From PFL42 sp963789825 (lineage in GTDB: Bacteria; Chloroflexota; Anaerolineae; Anaerolineales; E44-bin32): DNA of 64,000 bases. The position numbers were made by a program, and so were the translations under genes. Position 1 is the first letter of the stretch. Each line of letters begins with the position of its first letter. Of this stretch, positions 61,589-64,000 are shown in pieces. Below the pieces are notes generated by a model. It did no database searches and was not told the origin of the DNA. It saw only the letters and a program-made list of their open reading frames with translations. The DNA lies in assembly GCA_963789825.1 (NCBI GenBank), contig CAWBME010000006.1, positions 1,054,001-1,118,000 on the forward strand. The letters are read 5' to 3'.

Positions 61589-62475
61589 CAGCGTTCCTCC
61601 CGTGCCAGCACATCTCTCAATCCGTCACCCACGATGCTGAAGGCAAAAGCGATGATCACAATCGCCAGGCCCGGGAACAGCCACGTCCACCATTCCCCGG
61701 TGATGATGCGCTGGGCCCCCTCGGCCACCATCACCCCCCATTCCGCCGTTGGCGGCGTGATGCCCAGGCCCAGGAAGGCCAAACCGGCGGCGTCCAGGAT
61801 CGCCCAACCCAGCACCAGCGTGACCTGGATGAAGGCAGGCGTCAGCGAATTGGGCAGCAGGTGAACAAGCATCACCCGCCAGCGCGGGTTGCCTACCCCC
61901 ACGGCGGCATCGGCGTACTGCCGAGTGCGGACGCGCAGCATCTCGCCTCGGGTCAGGCGAACAAAATAGGGTATGTAGGCAATGCTAATGGCCGCGATGA
62001 CGTTGGGAACGGTATCCCCCAGGATCCCGGTGAGCGCCATAGCCAGGATGAAGGCCGGGAAGGCCAGCAGGACGTCGACCACGCGCATGACAACATCGTC
62101 CACGCCGCCGCCGAAGTAGCCGGATAGGCCGCCGATGGTGGCGCCGACCAGGAAGGCACTCAACGCCACCGAGAAGGCGATCCCCAGATCCAGGCGGGTG
62201 GCATGCACCACGCGCGAGAAAATGTCCCGCCCGAACTTGTCGGTGCCGAACCAGAACTCCGAGGAGGGTGGCTGGAGCGTGGCCTTGGGGTTGGTCGCAT
62301 TCGGCCCATAGGGCGCCAGCTCGGGACCAATCACCGCAATGACCACGTAGATCAGGATCAAGGCGATACCCAATGAGAACAGCCGCCAGCGCCCGATCTC
62401 ACTCAGCCCGCGATACCAGATCGAGCGTTTGCCCTCCTTTCCCAGGCCTGCCCGCGGGTTCAACGTCGTCTCCAT
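61588..62475 (-). CDS. Oligopeptide/dipeptide ABC transporter permease, OppC/DppC type
   Basis: An intact 295-residue permease. The first helix (LFSLGIALILIYVVIAVIGP) is followed by the OppC-type periplasmic region (SSEFWFGTDKFGRDIFSRVV) and the helical core with the EAA-loop RQYADAAVGVGNPRWRVMLV. It ends VGDGLRDVLAREER, a family-typical C-terminus. One base separates it from the DppB-type gene's stop codon. Confidence 0.94.
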   Translation of the reverse strand: METTLNPRAGLGKEGKRSIWYRGLSEIGRWRLFSLGIALILIYVVIAVIGPELAPYGPNATNPKATLQPPSSEFWFGTDKFGRDIFSRVVHATRLDLGIAFSVALSAFLVGATIGGLSGYFGGGVDDVVMRVVDVLLAFPAFILAMALTGILGDTVPNVIAAISIAYIPYFVRLTRGEMLRVRTRQYADAAVGVGNPRWRVMLVHLLPNSLTPAFIQVTLVLGWAILDAAGLAFLGLGITPPTAEWGVMVAEGAQRIITGEWWTWLFPGLAIVIIAFAFSIVGDGLRDVLAREER

Positions 62476-62476
62476 T

Positions 62477-63478
62477 TCATCCCAAACGAATGCGCGGGTC
62501 GATGAACCCGTAGGCCAGATCGATCATCAGGTTGATGCCGACATACATGACCGCGATCAGGATCACAAACCCCTGCACGGCATTGAAGTCGTTGATGGTC
62601 AGCGCATTCCAGGCATATTGACCGATCCCAGCCCACGAGAAGACTTTTTCAACCACCACATTCCCGGCGATCAAGTAGCCGAAGACGATTCCGATCATGG
62701 TCAGGATCGGGATGAAGGCATTGCGCAGGCCGTCGCGCATCACCACACTGCGGCGAGGAACCCCGATGGCCTTGGCCGTGCGAATGTAGTCTGAGTTCAG
62801 GAAGTCCAACATCGAACCGCGCGTCATCTTGACGATCGGTGCACTGACCACGAAGGCCAACACCAGTGCCGGCAGCCACAGATGGTTGAGCGCGTCGAGG
62901 AAGGTGCCAAGCTGACCCGCCAGCAGGCTGTCGACCGTGAACAGCCCGGTCACATGGGGCGGTTCGGGCACGCCGATGGTCAGCCGGTCGAGCGGCGCCG
63001 GCGCCCAGCCCAGCGTGTAGTAGAAGACGTGCACCATGAGCAGCGCCAGCCAGAACAGCGCCTGCGCCGCTCCCAGGGTAGCGTACAGTCGCACACCCTG
63101 GTCGATCCATGATCCGGCGAAGACGGCCGCCAGCACACCCAGGCCCAGCCCGACGACCAGTGCAATCAGGAAGGCCGTGGCCGCCAGCTCCAGCGTCGCC
63201 GGGAGCCGTTGCCCCAGCTCCTGGCGCACGGGCTGACCGGTCTTCCAGCTCTCGCCGAGGTTTCCCGAGAGCAGCTCTTGGGCATAGCGGGCGAATTGGA
63301 CATAGATCGGCTGGTCGAGGCCCATCTCACGTTCGTACTTCTGGATGAGTGCGGCATCGGCCAAGGGGCCGGCACGCAGGGCCGCCGGGTTGGATGGGAG
63401 GATGTGAGTCAGCAGGAAGACGAACACCGCCACGCCGGCGAGCGTGACGAGCGCCAGCCCGACTCTGCCGCGACACAT
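62477..63478 (-). CDS. Oligopeptide/dipeptide ABC transporter permease, OppB/DppB type
   Basis: An intact 333-residue permease. The N-terminal helix is LVTLAGVAVFVFLLTHILPS, then the conserved periplasmic segment YEREMGLDQPIYVQFARYAQ and LGESWKTGQPVRQELGQRLP. The EAA-loop is YIRTAKAIGVPRRSVVMRDG, followed by FIPILTMIGIVFGYLIAGNV and the ending FIDPRIRLG. Together with the DppC-type permease it forms the channel. It follows the binding-protein gene by about 230 bases. Confidence 0.94.
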   Translation of the reverse strand: MCRGRVGLALVTLAGVAVFVFLLTHILPSNPAALRAGPLADAALIQKYEREMGLDQPIYVQFARYAQELLSGNLGESWKTGQPVRQELGQRLPATLELAATAFLIALVVGLGLGVLAAVFAGSWIDQGVRLYATLGAAQALFWLALLMVHVFYYTLGWAPAPLDRLTIGVPEPPHVTGLFTVDSLLAGQLGTFLDALNHLWLPALVLAFVVSAPIVKMTRGSMLDFLNSDYIRTAKAIGVPRRSVVMRDGLRNAFIPILTMIGIVFGYLIAGNVVVEKVFSWAGIGQYAWNALTINDFNAVQGFVILIAVMYVGINLMIDLAYGFIDPRIRLG

Positions 63479-63708
63479 AGCTCAGCAGGTGAGGCAAGTG
63501 CGCCTCGCTAGCTGCAGCAGGCCAATGCCCCCCGCCGGGCCCGGCGCATGCCGAGCGCCGACCCGACCGCAAGCCGTGCCCGCCGCCGAAGGTTGAGTTC
63601 GTCCCCGCTTCATCGCCCTGCCATTCTCACTGTATTGTACAGGCAGGGGCACACCCCAGGCATGCCCCTGCCATTCGATCACTTCAACTCACGTGGTTCG
63701 CCGATCGG

Positions 63709-64000
63709 TCAGTCCTTGCCCAGGAAGGCGTAGCGCAGGGTGAGATCATTGAACAGCGCGATCCCGCTTACGTTGGAGCGCGTGGCGATGATCCACTCCG
63801 GCGCGTACAGATAGATCCAGGGCACCTCTTCCTGCACCACGATCTCCTGCCCGCGCTTGCTGCGCTCCTCACGGAATGCCGGATCGCTGTTCAGCGTCAG
63901 GTCGGCGATGATCTGATCGAGCTCCTCGTTGCAGGTGTTCGAGTAGTTGGTGAACTGACCGCACTTGAAGTTCCAGGTGAACTGGAACGCCGGGTCATTG
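63709..64000 (-). CDS. Family-5 solute-binding protein of the peptide importer, C-terminal part
   Basis: Only the last 96 residues lie in the window; the rest is beyond the right edge. The text FTNYSNTCNEELDQIIADLT, then EEVPWIYLYAPEWIIATRSN and a stop at 63,709 after RYAFLGKD is the normal end of an SBP_bac_5 protein. It is upstream of the permease genes in the same direction and is probably their binding protein. It is less similar to the two paralogues at 5.5 and 17.9 kb than those are to each other. Confidence 0.82.
   Translation of the reverse strand, partial: NDPAFQFTWNFKCGQFTNYSNTCNEELDQIIADLTLNSDPAFREERSKRGQEIVVQEEVPWIYLYAPEWIIATRSNVSGIALFNDLTLRYAFLGKD

Overview
The window is GC-rich (about two thirds G+C by eye) and reads as a bacterial chromosome of the Chloroflexota (Anaerolineae) type. 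This is an inference from gene content: a Ser/Thr kinase-AAA-TPR regulator, a DUF3160 lipoprotein, a cyclic-glucan-synthase-like giant protein, many lipoprotein binding proteins with Pro/Ala linkers, and a corrinoid protein beside sugar genes. I saw no rRNA, tRNA, CRISPR array, prophage or transposase. About 40 genes are recognisable. Roughly half are interrupted by single-base frameshifts that leave both reading frames well conserved, most simply explained by an uncorrected long-read assembly. I give each gene its full repaired extent and state where the frame changes.

Layout. 1-5.1 kb: a kinase-ATPase regulator running off the left edge, a Cas4-like nuclease, and a LysM/M23 lipoprotein. 5.5-19.7 kb: two paralogous family-5 solute-binding lipoproteins flank a DUF937 gene and a ~3,050-residue NdvB/cyclic-beta-glucan-synthase-like protein. 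19.9-28.3 kb: an MFS transporter, a CapA-type protein with a C-terminal FG-GAP region, a DUF3160 protein, an isoprenylcysteine-methyltransferase-like protein, a thioesterase, an SRPBCC protein, and two copies of a ~250-bp hairpin-bearing repeat.

28.6-48.4 kb: one long minus-strand catabolic locus. It starts with a LacI regulator and contains an MDR dehydrogenase, a Gfo/Idh/MocA oxidoreductase, a GH4 alpha-galactosidase-like enzyme, an amidohydrolase, a URO-D-type protein, a sugar ABC importer (binding protein plus two permeases, no ATPase), an isochorismatase-like hydrolase, a split transketolase, an Asp/Glu-racemase-like protein, an SDR, an MFS transporter, a transaldolase-like protein and a corrinoid protein, ending at a hairpin. 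Two near-identical AT-rich operator-like sites, upstream of lacI and upstream of the binding protein 7.7 kb away, tie the locus together. galT diverges from the lacI site, so galactoside uptake, hydrolysis and pentose-phosphate carbon rearrangement can be read as one programme, with the corrinoid and URO-D proteins hinting at a methyl-group step.

50.2-59.4 kb: a second catabolic locus built around a divergent promoter. Left-going genes are a DUF6282-like hydrolase, an RraA-like aldolase and a 2-hydroxyacid dehydrogenase. Right-going genes are a three-subunit xanthine-dehydrogenase-family molybdenum hydroxylase, a class V aminotransferase with an extra N-terminal domain, and an SDR. 59.6-64.0 kb: a dipeptide/oligopeptide-type ABC importer (two ATPases, two permeases, start of a binding protein) running left and leaving the window at the right edge.
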